A DNA stretch of 64,000 bases, taken from Antedon mediterranea. Lineage: Eukaryota; Echinodermata; Crinoidea; Comatulida; Antedonidae. Numbering within the stretch: position 1 is the stretch's first letter; each line of letters starts with the position of its first letter. The DNA lies in the NCBI RefSeq assembly GCF_964355755.1, contig NC_092674.1, positions 28,198,001 to 28,262,000 on the forward strand, in the 5' to 3' direction. The position numbers and the translations under genes were made by a program. The notes under the pieces were generated by a model that saw nothing but the letters and a program-made list of their open reading frames with translations, was not told the origin of the DNA and searched no databases. Below, piece by piece: positions 47,293-58,375 of this stretch.

Positions 47293-47439
47293 CCGGCACG
47301 GTTTCGGTCCGGCGAATCGAACATCAATGTTTTGTTTTCATGACGCTTTACGCGGCTATGGGCCAATCGATATGCGCGTAGCCGCGTAAAAACGAAACGT
47401 TTAATTGGATTTTCCGGCGCCGGACCGGAACCGTGCCGG
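47293..47439. mobile_element. Palindromic mini-insertion in the left terminal repeat of the TTAA element
   Basis: The right terminal repeat reads CTGTTCCGGTGTAAGATT without interruption (inverted), while the left copy has about 143 extra bases between CCGG and TGTAAG. The extra sequence begins CACGGTTTCGGTCCGGCG, ends CGCCGGACCGGAACCGTG, and is bounded by CCGG on both sides, so a nested foldback element with a 4-bp CCGG duplication is likely. Confidence 0.65.
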
Positions 47440-48484
47440 TGTAAGATTTAAATGTGTCCGGTGTTTGAAAGTGTTCACTGGACAATTTTCAGCATTGAAT
47501 AGTGTAATACCAGCTGTTGAAAATGGTTGGAACCACCCGGGCAGCTTTCATCGATAAAAAAGTAGGACCATCGACATCGACATCATATTAACCCCGTAAA
47601 AACAAGGGCACTGGACGGTCACCAACTCCCGTTAGGGTAATTATAATTCCTTAGAATACCAACTTGAATCGCAAAATATCAAGTCGATTGAAATAAATAT
47701 TACTATTATTATATCTGGAGACATATAGTCTAATCAAATTAAATTGTTTGTTTTTGATTGAGTATATACAACCTGTTGTCAATTTGAAGTAAATCGACAA
47801 CTTGAAAAAATATATAGCCTACCGGTACTGTATTATTATTTCTAGGGAATGAATATCACTAAATCATATAGGCATAGGGCCTACCTATTTTCGTTCTCTC
47901 GAAATATTATTTCATTGGAATTCGAATTACTAATTCGCGAGAGAACGAAATAATTTCCCTCGAAATTATTTCGTTCTCTCGATCATTCCTTGTCTCGAAG
48001 TAGTAATTCGTTTTTTATATTGTTCAGTTCTTGAAATCTTATTTTGTTCTCCCTAAATATATTTGTTCCCTCAAAATATTTTTCAGTTCTCAAAATATTA
48101 TTTTGTAATATTCATAATACTTTTACTAATTTAATAATATTAACTGATAACAAAAGTGCTTTAAACAAGTAAGTTCGTCATTGTTAAAGTGAGTTCTTTT
48201 TCATTATATTTTTTTTCACAGATGCCTGATTTTTGGTTTTATTTAATAAAACATTGAATTGGTTAGTCACAATATTTTTTTTGTTTCTAGAGATTTTACA
48301 TTATTTATTTATTTATCTAAAATATATTTGAAAAACATTGTTGATGCATATTACCAAAAAATATTTATTTTGTTATATTTTATATGGCAAAATAAACACC
48401 TTAATTGCGCATCATAATTATTCGTTCACTCAAGGGTATTTCGGTTTTTTGTTTTTTTCGAATAATCTCTAAAAAAAAAACGTC

Positions 48485-48790
48485 CACCTCTCCTAAGGGA
48501 CCACTTCTCATAATTCCGTAACGACCACCTTTCGCAAATTACCACCTCTATTGAGGTGGTCACTTACGGGAGGTGTAGTCGGTAAAAGAAGTGGTCGTCT
48601 ACGAGCGGTGGTAGTTTATGAAAGCAGTCCGTTATGAAAGGTGGTTACCCCTTCAGGAGGTTGTCCATTGTGAGAAGCGGTCCTTTAACAGAGGTAGTCC
48701 CTTTTAAATATTAAAGGTGGTCGCTAACAAGGGTGGTTGCTTACGATCAGAGTGCTAAGTTTTGAAAGCCGATCACTTACGAGAGGTGGA
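48485..48790. repeat. Array of short GGTGGTCGCTTACGAGA-like units, partly inverted
   Basis: Words such as GACCACCTTTCGCAAATTAC and their inverted forms GAGGTGGTCACTTACGGGAG, AAGTGGTCGTCTACGAGCGG, AAGGTGGTTACC and AAAGGTGGTCGCTAACAAGG recur about every 20-25 bases. The left part runs in one orientation and the right part in the other, meeting near 48545. Resembles in wording the GGTCGCTAATTGGAGGTGT part of the next array. Confidence 0.6.
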
Positions 48791-49299
48791 TAGACTGACG
48801 GCAAGTAGAGAAATACATTTGCACATGATTTAGACATTTAGGTTTGTAAAATATATAATATTTTATTAGCTGGCGATATTAACTACATTAGCTGTGAGGC
48901 TGTTGATGTTTCTACATCATTAGCTAGTTCTAGGTTTTATTATATGGGTGGATTTGACTTTTCTACACTAGCAGTTTTGAACAAGGCCTATTGTATTAGT
49001 TTAAATGGAATGCTACAAGTTTTATTATTTTTTTTTATTTATCGTTTTGTGTACTAAAGTGGCAGCATAATCAGTATTTATTTTTACCAGATGTCAAGCA
49101 AGGGTAATGTCCCAATTGGTAATTGCCACAATTGTCAGGTCAACCTCAAAACAGCGGCTCTCGGGACCGGGTGAGTTGTATGATTTGTTTTTATTATTTT
49201 TTTTTTAATGCGCCTAGAGCACTCTGTGGTATGTGCGCCATAAAAATCCTGTTATTATTATTTGTTATTATTATTTCACCTTTTAGTCGTGTCTGTCTT

Positions 49300-50740
49300 A
49301 CAGTAAAGTGATCTTTAATTGGAAGAGGACCAGTACAATTACTTGTTTTTTATGACAGGATTATAAACTATTTATTCCTCTTGTCTGTGCTCGTACAAAA
49401 TAATAAAACGGTCGCTAATTGGAAGTGTCTTAAAGTAAAGTGATCTTTAATTGGAAGAGGACCAGTACAATTACTTGTTTTTTATCACATGATTATAAAC
49501 TATTTATTCCTCTTGTCTGTACTCATACAAAATAATAAAACGGTCGCTAAATGGAAGTGTTTAAATTGAAGTGATCTTTAATTGGAAGAGGACCAGTACA
49601 ATTACTTGTTTTTTATCACATGATTATAAACTATTTCTTCTTCTTGTCTTTATTCATACAAAATAATATAACGGTCGCTAATTGGAAGTGTCTTAAACTG
49701 AAGTGATCTTTAATTGGAAGAGGACCAGTACATTTACTTAATTTTGTCACATAATTAAACTATTAATTATTCTTGCCTTTACTCATACCAATTAATAAAA
49801 ATGGTCGCTAGTTAGAGGTGTCTTAAACTGAAGTGATCTTTAATTGGAAGAGGACCAGTACATTTACTTAATTTTGTCACATAATTAAACTATTAATTAT
49901 TCTTGCCTTTACTCATACCAATTAATAAAAATGGTCACTAATTAGAGGTGTCTTAAAGTAAAGTGATCTTTAATTGGAAGCGGACCAGTACAGTTACTTA
50001 ATTTTGTCACATAATTAAAACTATTAATTATTATTGTCTTTACTCATACCAATTAATAAAATGGTCGCTAATTGGAGGTGTCTATAAGTAAAGTGGTTTT
50101 TAATGGAAGAGGACCAGTACAATATTACTTGTTTTTGTCACAAAATTAAAACTATGTATTCTTTTTGTCTTTATTCATACTAAATAATATAATGGTCGCT
50201 AATTGGAGGTTTCTTTAAGTAAAGTGATCTATAACTGGAAGAGGACTAGTACAGTTACTTAATTTTGTCACTATCATAATTAAAACTATGTATTCTTCTT
50301 GTATTTACTCCTATCAATTAATAAAATGGTCGCTAATTAGAGGTGTCTTAAAGTAAAGTGACCTTTAATTGGAAGCGGACCAGTACATTTACTTAATTTT
50401 GTCACATAAATTAAACTATTAATTATTCTTGCCTTTACTCATACCAATTAATAAAAATGGTCACTAATTAGAGGTGTTTTAGAGGTCCAGTACAATTACT
50501 TGTTTTTTGTCACATAATTAATAACTATATATTCTTCTTGCTTTATTAATACTAAATAATATATTGGTCGCTAATTGGAGGTGTTTTAGGTAAAGTGATT
50601 TTTAATTGGAAGAGGACCACTTCATTTACTTGTTTTTGTCACATACTTAACAATTATTTATTCTTCTTGTCTTTTCAAATACCAAATAATATAATGGTCC
50701 CTAATCGGAGGTGTTTAGGCAAAGCGATCTTTAATTAGAA
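49300..50740. repeat. Tandem array: about 12 copies of a 130-bp unit
   Basis: The landmark AAGTGATCTTTAATTGGAAG recurs near 49305, 49436, 49568, 49699, 49829, 49959, 50088, 50219, 50351, 50594 and 50718, with one truncated copy near 50480. Each unit continues GAGGACCAGTACAATTACTT ... TGGTCGCTAATTGGAGGTGT. Left copies are most alike; the right-hand ones diverge. The array sits inside the TTAA element. Confidence 0.92.
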
Positions 50741-51090
50741 AAAAAAAATTTGTTTGGCATCATTAAGTATTATTGGTTATTAAAAGAAGACAAGACAAGT
50801 GCAGGCGTGATAAAAACAACCACCTATCATAAAACGTATGATACAGTATTTAATAGTGGACGCATTTCAATCCATGGGCAAGAAACGGGCCGGACAGCAT
50901 TAAATTGTTGAAAAACGCCCACGAACCCGTTGAAACATGCAACTGGACACTATCCAATGCTGAAAAGTGTCCACCCGGACACTTTTGAATGCTGGACACA
51001 ATTCAATCTTACACCGGAACAGGTGTGAAAGACCCTTAAATAGTTTTTTAGGTTCAGAATGTGCGTGCTGCTGGATTATCTGTATTATTT

Positions 51091-51214
51091 GTTCGGATTT
51101 GAAGAGGTCGAGGGTCACCCACTTCCTGATGTCGGTGGTGGATACATTTATGGCGGCCGACATAAACCTCCTCCCTACAAAGTTAAAATTGTTCCATGTT
51201 CAGACGGAAAATAA
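51091..51214 (+). pseudogene. Orphan P450 last exon (C-terminal fragment)
   Basis: Reads FGFEEVEGHPLPDVGGGYIY then GGRHKPPPYKVKIVPCSDGK and a stop. It matches the end of genes A and B from the middle of exon 4. The heme-binding cysteine segment and everything upstream are missing, and the sequence before 51091 is unrelated. It is part of the duplicated segment 51091-52090 and cannot encode a P450. Confidence 0.85.
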
Positions 51215-52090
51215 ATAATATTTGATACTTCTTGTCTTTTAGTGGGTTCTTCCCACTTTTAATTCATCAAAGATTTATATAAACATCTGTTTCTTCGTTA
51301 CGAATTATTCTTCCTAACATAAAGTTGTTGTTATGTATTTTAAAATAATATTGTGACTACCGTATTTATATTTGGTCACACATGTAATTCGTATATAAAA
51401 TGTATATTTCACATATTAATTGCTACGCCTACATACATATATATTTACATTTTTTAGGGCCTATAATAGAAAAAAAAAAAGGCCGTGCCGTAGTTTTACT
51501 CTATGTCATTAATAATAGGGAGCTTTCGATTTGGGACGACAAAACTACGCCATGTGCGCATGCGGCATGGAACGTGTTTCCGATTCTAGATCCAGGCGTG
51601 ACGTCGATTGTGACTTGACCTAGGTTGATCCGCTCGTCGTCGCAAATCAAAATTAGCCCCCGAATTATGACTGACACGTCACGCTCTTTTTCCTTTCCTT
51701 GATACTACTGTACGTACTGTTAGATACAATAATTAGAGCATCTCTTTTGTAAATTTAAAATTAATTGAATAAATCATGTTTGCGTACATAACAAAAACGT
51801 TTTTCGTACAAAACTGTGTTCGTACAACAACAACAAGAAAGAAATGTATAGTTATACACAATACAGTAGGTCCATCCCAGAGTATTGTTATACTTTCCTG
51901 ACCGGAAATTACGAAGGGCATACAATTAAAAATTTAATACTACCCAAGGATTTCGAAAGCCATTTTGTGCAAGTTTTTAGCATTACAACTCCCTGTTGTT
52001 AGCAACGGAATATATGCCAATTATTTTAAGCTTATATTGAGGGTTGGGGAAAAAGTTTCTGGGCACCAATTTTTTTAAACCTGTGCAACG
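51091..52090. repeat. Segmental duplication, right copy
   Basis: Matches gene B from within exon 4 through its 3' flank (46320-47215), with the same order of words (TGTGACTACCGTATTTATAT; GGCCGTGCCGTAGTTTTACT; TTTCTGGGCA). Its left edge lies about 55 bp right of the TTAA element's end. Confidence 0.8.
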
Positions 52091-52960
52091 ATTCATAATT
52101 TCACATTACTGTACTTACATAACTTCCTTGTGAAACTTATTCAACATATTATTCTTGTAGTTTAGACTAGAGTTTCAGGATGTGCGTGGTAAGAGTATTA
52201 TGCTGGTGGATTATCATACAGCAATACAAGGGTATATGTAAATACAATGTATAGGAATGTATTATTGTCCTTGAAAGATCCGAACGAAACAGACGTGTTC
52301 TGAATTTGGGTGTAACGGTCCGTTTACAAACACAGGTGAAACTTGTTGACTTATTCATACCGTCAAACACCGTATTGGTCCTCAACCAGGGGACAATTCT
52401 GACAAAGAAAACGTTAGTATTCATTTTTCTGAACGGTTTTTTTGACCATCATATCGTTGTTATACAGACATACGTTCAACAAAAGGGTATGCATAGTGTA
52501 GATCTAGCTAGTATTATAGTGTAGTAGTCAACAACAATGGAAGAATAATAACTTTGTCTCATATTATTTGCAGTGTTGTTTTGGTAAATACGATAGGTAG
52601 CCTAAATACAATAGCCTATCTTATGGTCGTATTTTAGATATGCCTCTGCTTTCGTTTGTTCGTTTAGAAGTCTTTAGTATAGGAGGCCTATAGGCCTAAT
52701 AGGGCCTACTCTTCTATAGGTCTTTTAGGGAGATTTACAGATCCCAACACCTAAAGTGGATCGCTCGACTGGACCGGAATCTAACCTCAATAAATGACCA
52801 TTCATGCATGGTTTGTCTGAAATATTATCACTAGCTGAATTATTTTTAACAGGCTTTCAGTATAATGCCCAACTCTACTTGTATGCCTAAATTTATAATG
52901 AATATATCTTATCTTTTAAAAATCTCCTAGCCTGCAGGTGTCAGTGGTAAACAAACAAGA
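52091..52960. other. Upstream region of P450 C
   Basis: AT-rich with TAGGCCTA words near 52683-52710. No gene supported; the open frames here lack homology or codon structure. Confidence 0.4.
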
Positions 52961-55900
52961 ATGTCAGAAGAAACTAAAAAACTACCTGGACCTCGAGGAG
53001 GAGGACTTTTGGGCAGCCTAAAGGAGATCGGAGACAAGGCTCACGTGACTTGGACAAAGTGGTCTGCGACATACGGTCCTATCTATAGAGTTGATCTTGG
53101 ACCGCTGGGGGATAGTGTAGTTTTAAGTGACTATAATCTATTCAAGAAAGCTTTTGAAGGCGACTCTGATGTGTTCTCTGGTCGATATGTGTTACCAATT
53201 GTCAAGAAGTCAGGCTCGCATGGTAAGACGCATACAAATAGGGGACTACCATCTTGAGCTGCTCAAGGCCATATTGAAAAAAAAATGACTAGCTCAGTAC
53301 AAAATTGTGTCTTTTCTTACGGTAAGGTGGACGCTATTATATAACTGAAGTATGGGGGAGGGGGAGAGTTGCTTTTAGGAACGCGTAAATTGACGTATAA
53401 ACGTACTATAACCTAACGGATCAAAACGCTTTTACACATTATTGAACAAAGGTAAAATGAGGCCAAATCCAAATCAATCCTTCCTGTATTAGACAATACT
53501 GCAAGACTGAAGCTAAATATATATATATGCAATCATAACGATCGTTTGTTTACCACTTTCAGGGCCTTATCCTAACTTAAAAGCAATTTTTACATAACAA
53601 CTAAAATGTGCACAATTCATTACAATATGATAACAAGAAATTACATTAAATACAATATTGCATAGTTAACAGATGTTTAAACACCCTTTTAAATTAATTA
53701 TTGATAATATTTAACATAGTAGAATGTGCAATAAAAATAAGCTTACTCTGTGCTATGTCCTGAAGTACCCTTACACTAAACAAGATAGATCAAGGTTCTG
53801 GTAAATCAGAAACAAGATGTGGTTCTGGTACAATCAGGAACAAGATCTATGCTAGGATTGGGGTTCCGGTACAATAAGAAACACGATCTCTGGAGATCGA
53901 GGTTTTGGTACAATCTACGAGGATCGAGGTTCTGGTACAATCAGGAACAAGATCTATGCTAAGATCGAGGTTCTAGTACAATCAGAAACAAGATCTAACC
54001 AAACATCAAGGCTCTGGTACAATCAGAAACAAGATCTATGATAGGATCAAGGTTCTGGTACAATCAGAAACAAGATCTCTGAGGGATCGAGGTTGTGGTA
54101 CAATTATAAACAAGATCTATTCGAGGATCGAGGTTCCTATAAGTAATTAAGATGAACACGGATACAAAATACAATGGCATTTTGGTACTACTTTATTTAT
54201 TATAGGTTCGATGGCTTGGGAAAACGGCGAGATATTTGAGAAGCGAAGAAACCTTATGATGAAAGTTTTCGAGAAGGCCGACATTGACAAAATGACACAA
54301 AACGAAGTTGAAGCATTTTGCGACGTGCTCAAAGAAAGTCAACAAAAGTCATCTACCACTGTCTATCGAATGGTCTACGAAGCGAATTTAAACCTGACTA
54401 TCGCGTTCTGTTTTCAACGCGGGAAAAGATGTCCATACGACGACGAAACATTCAGAGAACGGATTAGATTAATGAATAACGTTCTGGAAGCGCGGAAGAA
54501 TCTTATGGCCGAGAAGGGGAATATATTTCCATTTCTATGGTCAACATGCCTGTACGGAAAATTCAGACGAATACACAACGAACAACGAACGTACATCAAC
54601 CAGGAGCTGTCTGTGCGTGACGTTGGAGATATAGGCACTGTGCAGGATCTGATGGATGGTTACGTAGCAAAGGTTGATGGGATAGATTTTCCAGCTAAAG
54701 AGTGTATTGTCCACATAATGAATACAATGGGAGCTACGATTACGCTTAAGAACGCGATGCAATGGTTAATATTGCTTATCACAAGACACCCAGAGGTTCA
54801 AACTAAGGTAGGCCTACAGTTGTTTTTTGTTTGTTTACGATCGCGACGAATGCGTATAAATGCCATAGATATCATTTCAGCGGATACGAATTAAGACGAT
54901 TATGCTTTAAAGTGTATAGGCTCTACACAACAACACACACTTAAAACATGCAGTGCAATAAGGGACGCATACCTGAAACCAGGGGTGGCGCCAGGATCTT
55001 CCCGACGCGGGGGCTACATTCCCCGACGAGGGGGCTATGCGAGCGAAGCGAGCTTCACAAGGCTGGGGGCCAGGGGGCCGCCAAGGGCCCCCGGTGGGGG
55101 TCCAGGGGGCGAAGGCCCCGGAAGCAACGCGTTCTAGCGTCATTTGAGGTCATTTTAATCAGATTTAGGGTAGCCATTTTTTCCATTTTTTGTAATGCAT
55201 AAATAAAATACTGCGTGCAAAAAAACGATGCGCGATGACTGTTTCAATCCATATTTTTCAATTTAAAAAATAAAAGTTCAAAGAAAATTTAGAAAAATAG
55301 AGTTGGAGGTCCTGGAAATTGGACTTATTATACTTCAAAACATGAAACAAAATATATAAGTCCCTATCATGGTTGTGACTGAGCTAAGAAGTGTTTGAAA
55401 AATAGAGATGTTAGGTCCCGGAAAATGCACTTCTTGTACTTCGAAATATGACCAGCTTTATTGTTGGGGCTGAGCTAAGAAAATGTTTAAAACTAGAGCT
55501 GCAGGAATTTTATACTTTGGAAACATCAGGCCCAGAGGCTTAAAAAACGCAAGCGTAGACCTTTTTCAGTCGGGGAAATAAGTTTATTCCTCCCAAGTGT
55601 ATGCCTGCGTACCATCTGGACTTCCGAGTGGTGAGAAATTCATGACATCAGGACATTGAAAATTTAATAACTTAGCTATAATAAGATGTTGGCTAAGCGA
55701 AAATGGCATGTTTTTTTGTTTAGTAATGGATGAAATATTTATTTTAGGTGCCCCACGGTACAGAAGGTTACTTGTAAATAAAAAAATTGGTGACCATACG
55801 AACAATTAACATAATTCGTTTTTGCTGTAGTGTAGCGCACGTCGACACAGTACACGACGTAACCGTCGGTAAACTTCGCCTGGAAAATAACTACAGTACA

Positions 55901-57812
55901 CATTTTGGTCCCTGGATGGAACATGATATCACGACCCAACGTTGAACGATTCGTACAACGGGATACCGCCAGACAAGTGCGTACCTATAGCTATTGTTTA
56001 GTAGTAAGTTAGATCGCTGGCAATAATGAATGCATATAAAGTGCATAATATCACTCTGACGTACTCTCACGGTCAATGAAACGTCGAGGTTTTCTAGGCG
56101 CTGAAGCTACGAAGTGAACGCGAACGAATTATATTCCCCGACAAAAAGTACCCGAACCGTCGGTAAACTTCGCCTGGAAAATAACTACATTACAAATTTT
56201 GGTCCCTGGATGGAACTTGATATCACGCGTCTCGACCCAACGTTGAACGATTCGTACAAAGGGATACCGCCAGACAAGTGCGTACCTAGCTAATGTTTAG
56301 TAGTAAGATCGCTGGCAATAATGAATGCATATAAATTGCATAATAGCACTCTGACGTACTCTCACGGTCAATGAGACGTCGCGGTTTTCTAGACGCTGAA
56401 GCTACCAAGTGAACGCGAACGTTTTTTACTGTATATTATATTCCCCGACAAAAAGTACCCGTGTTCTCTTCGGTAACCGTCGGTAAACTTTGCCTGGAAA
56501 ATAACTACATTACACATTTTGGTCCCTGGATGGAACATGATATCACGCGTCTCGACCCAACGGTGAACGATTCGTACAAAGGGATACCGCCAAACAAGTG
56601 CGTACTAGCTATTGTTTAGTAGTTAGATCTCTGGCAATAACGAATGCATAAAAGTGCATAATAGCCCTCTGACGTACTCTCACGGTCAATGGAACGTCGT
56701 GGTTTTCTAGGCGCTGAAGCTATATGAAGTGAACGTGAATTTTTTTTACTGTATGTTATATTCCCCGACAAAAAGTACCCGTGTTCCCCGACGGGGGGGC
56801 TAGGCTCCCCGACGAGGGGGATAGAGCCCCCGTAGCCCCCCCGCTGGCGCCACCACTGCCTGAAACATGCCTTATTTCTTGAAATAAAAACATAAAATAT
56901 TATTCAGACCTAAAAGGCTACGTAGCAAAGGTCGATGGGATAGATTTTCCAGCTAAAGAGTGCATTGTGCACTATGAATACAATGGGAGCTACGATTACG
57001 CTTTAGAAACGCGATACAATGGTTAATATTGCTTATCACAAGACACCCACCTATTTTGAAATGTAGCCTATATTTTAATTTGTATCATGCTATTATCTTA
57101 TAGATTCAAACTGAAGTTACGTCTGTGTTTGGTGATGAGGTTCCCACGATGGAGGGAATCGATAAAGTGCCATACACCAGCGCTACCATCTATGAAACAC
57201 TGCGTATCGCGTGTCCCGCTGCGCAAGTCGTACCTCACATGACACAAGCCGACGTCAAGTTCGAGGGATATGACATTAAAAATGAAACCGTTGTATTCGG
57301 AAATATTTGGGGACTTCATCATGATACGAAATACTGGGAAGAGCCGGAGACGTTTAACCCGGACAGATTCCTGAACAGTGAAGGGAAATTGGATCTCGAC
57401 AAAGAATCCTACGTTCCATTTGGGCTGGGTATGTAGACAATATGTATTTTTACAGTTACTGTAATACAGGGTATTATTACTTTTCATAATACAACTCAAT
57501 ACACACGGAAAACTTCCAATTCCTTCCCTTTCTTTTCCTGTTAGTTTCACATAGGCCTAATTCAAATGCGGGAAACATTTATCAAATATTATTTGATCCA
57601 TTTCAGGAAAGAGAAGATGCCCAGGAGAGACAATTGCTAAAAGGGTCATGTTTCTGTACATTGCCAGCATCTATCAACGCTATGGATTTGAAGAGGTCGA
57701 AGGTCACCCACTTCCTGACGTCAATGATGGTGTGCTTTTCGCGGGCCTACATAACCCCCCTCCTTATAAACTGAAAATTGTTTCACGCTCAGACGACAAA
57801 AATAACAAATAA
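52961..57812 (+). CDS. Cytochrome P450-like protein C, four coding exons
   Basis: Predicted 464 aa. Exons: 52961-53222, 54206-54807, 57104-57428, 57607-57812, with the same phases as A and B. Exon 1 starts MSEETKKLPGPRGG. K-helix ETLR, FNPDRF and heme loop FGLGKRRCPG are present. The I-helix reads NTMGATITLKNA, without the acid-alcohol pair, and the C-helix GEIFEKRRN has Phe where P450s usually have Trp. It ends SRSDDKNNK. Exon 2 is well diverged from A and B, yet most of exon 3 is nearly identical to A, including silent sites, so the gene is probably mosaic. The 2.3-kb intron 2 holds a hAT-type element and a damaged copy of the end of exon 2. I infer the gene is intact because all joins keep frame. 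An alternative is that exons 1-2 and 3-4 come from two originally separate genes. Confidence 0.82.
53780..54135. repeat. Tandem array of about eight 40-50 bp units in P450 C intron 1
   Basis: The words GATCGAGGTTCTGGTACAAT and CAGAAACAAGATCTATG alternate with small changes across the stretch. Ends about 70 bp before the exon 2 acceptor. Confidence 0.85.
54980..56858. mobile_element. hAT-type non-autonomous element, 1,879 bp, with exact 8-bp target duplication
   Basis: Left end CAGGGGTGGCGCCAG and right end CTGGCGCCACCACTG are inverted repeats. CCTGAAAC is present immediately outside both (54972-54979 and 56859-56866). An 8-bp duplication and ends beginning CAGGGGTGG are hallmarks of the hAT superfamily. 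Both subterminal regions are GC-rich with CCCCGACGAGGGGG words. No transposase domain is recognisable. The interior holds three tandem copies of a roughly 300-bp unit. Inserted in intron 2 of P450 C. Confidence 0.88.
55855..56790. repeat. Three tandem copies of a roughly 300-bp unit inside the hAT-type element
   Basis: The word AACCGTCGGTAAACTT begins units near 55859, 56154 and 56475. Each continues with TTTTGGTCCCTGGATGGAAC, GGGATACCGCC, CTGACGTACTCTCACGGTCA and TTCCCCGACAAAAAGTACCC. Spacing 295 and 321 bp. Confidence 0.88.
56916..57049 (+). pseudogene. Damaged copy of the end of P450 C exon 2
   Basis: Nearly identical to 54658-54791 (GGCTACGTAGCAAAGGTCGA ... ATTGCTTATCACAAGACACC) but with a 2-base deletion (CACTATG against CACATAATG) and a 1-base insertion (CTTTAGAAAC against CTTAAGAAC), and it stops before the splice donor. 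It lies just right of the hAT-type element in intron 2. Confidence 0.85.
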
Positions 57813-58375
57813 TAAGGATAGTATATGAATTTATTACTGGTGAATAGGATTGTCGTTAAAATACAAGAAAATAAATAAATACCCCGAAGTCTAAAATAAA
57901 ATATTTGTCATTAATACATACTAATAGTGAGAATATGAAACATCATTACGGTATCTTGTGGCTTCTAATTGTAAATTTTCTAAATTTTGTCTAAAATTCG
58001 TCTCTGTATTGTATAATTATATATAAAGGAACTAATTGTAGTTAATTAAGCATGCATTACTCGAATAAAAAATGTGTCAAAGAATCGGTTATTGTATTCC
58101 CATTTGAAATTCAGTAGAGGGAGGAAGGATGCCGGATACATGCATATTTGTTTGTTTGCTTGCACATTGTAAATAATAGGGTAAATTGAATTTACAATTT
58201 TTGGGGAGATGTGTCGCGTTGCCGAACCCAGAGTGACGTGCGGGTTGGAATACGTGCAACTCCACGGTAAACTAGGCCTAGAATTTAAGAAGGTCGTACA
58301 TATACTTAATGGGACCTCCGGGTATGCTCGCTCTGCTTTATCCCGCTGACGAACAATAAGTGGGTTTACTATCAA
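57813..58375. other. P450 C 3' flank
   Basis: AATAAATAAAT near 57870 is a likely polyadenylation signal. Nothing else recognised. Confidence 0.5.

Larger units (their letters stand above)
47275..51035. mobile_element. Large TTAA-flanked inverted-repeat element, 3.76 kb, non-autonomous
   Basis: Left end GGGTCTTTCACACCTGTTCC and right end GGAACAGGTGTGAAAGACCC are exact inverted repeats, flanked by TTAA at 47271-47274 and 51036-51039. Terminal GGG and a TTAA target fit piggyBac-type transposition. Similarity between the two ends continues inward for over 150 bp (TGTAAGATT, then TTTCAGCATTGAATAGTGT and TTTCAGCATTGGATAGTGT read in opposite senses). The interior holds tandem arrays and no transposase frame. 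The left repeat is interrupted by a smaller palindromic insert (47293-47439). It lies within the duplicated P450 flank, between gene B and the orphan exon. Confidence 0.75.

Noticed and set aside
48485-48790. Possible structured non-coding RNA because of many complementary words
   Set aside because: The complementarity follows from a short tandem unit present in both orientations inside a transposon, which is a simpler explanation.
57098-57550. 150-codon minus-strand open frame opposite P450 C exon 3
   Set aside because: It is antisense to a clearly coding exon, and a similar frame occurs opposite the same exon in gene A (40611-40898). It mirrors the conserved P450 codons.
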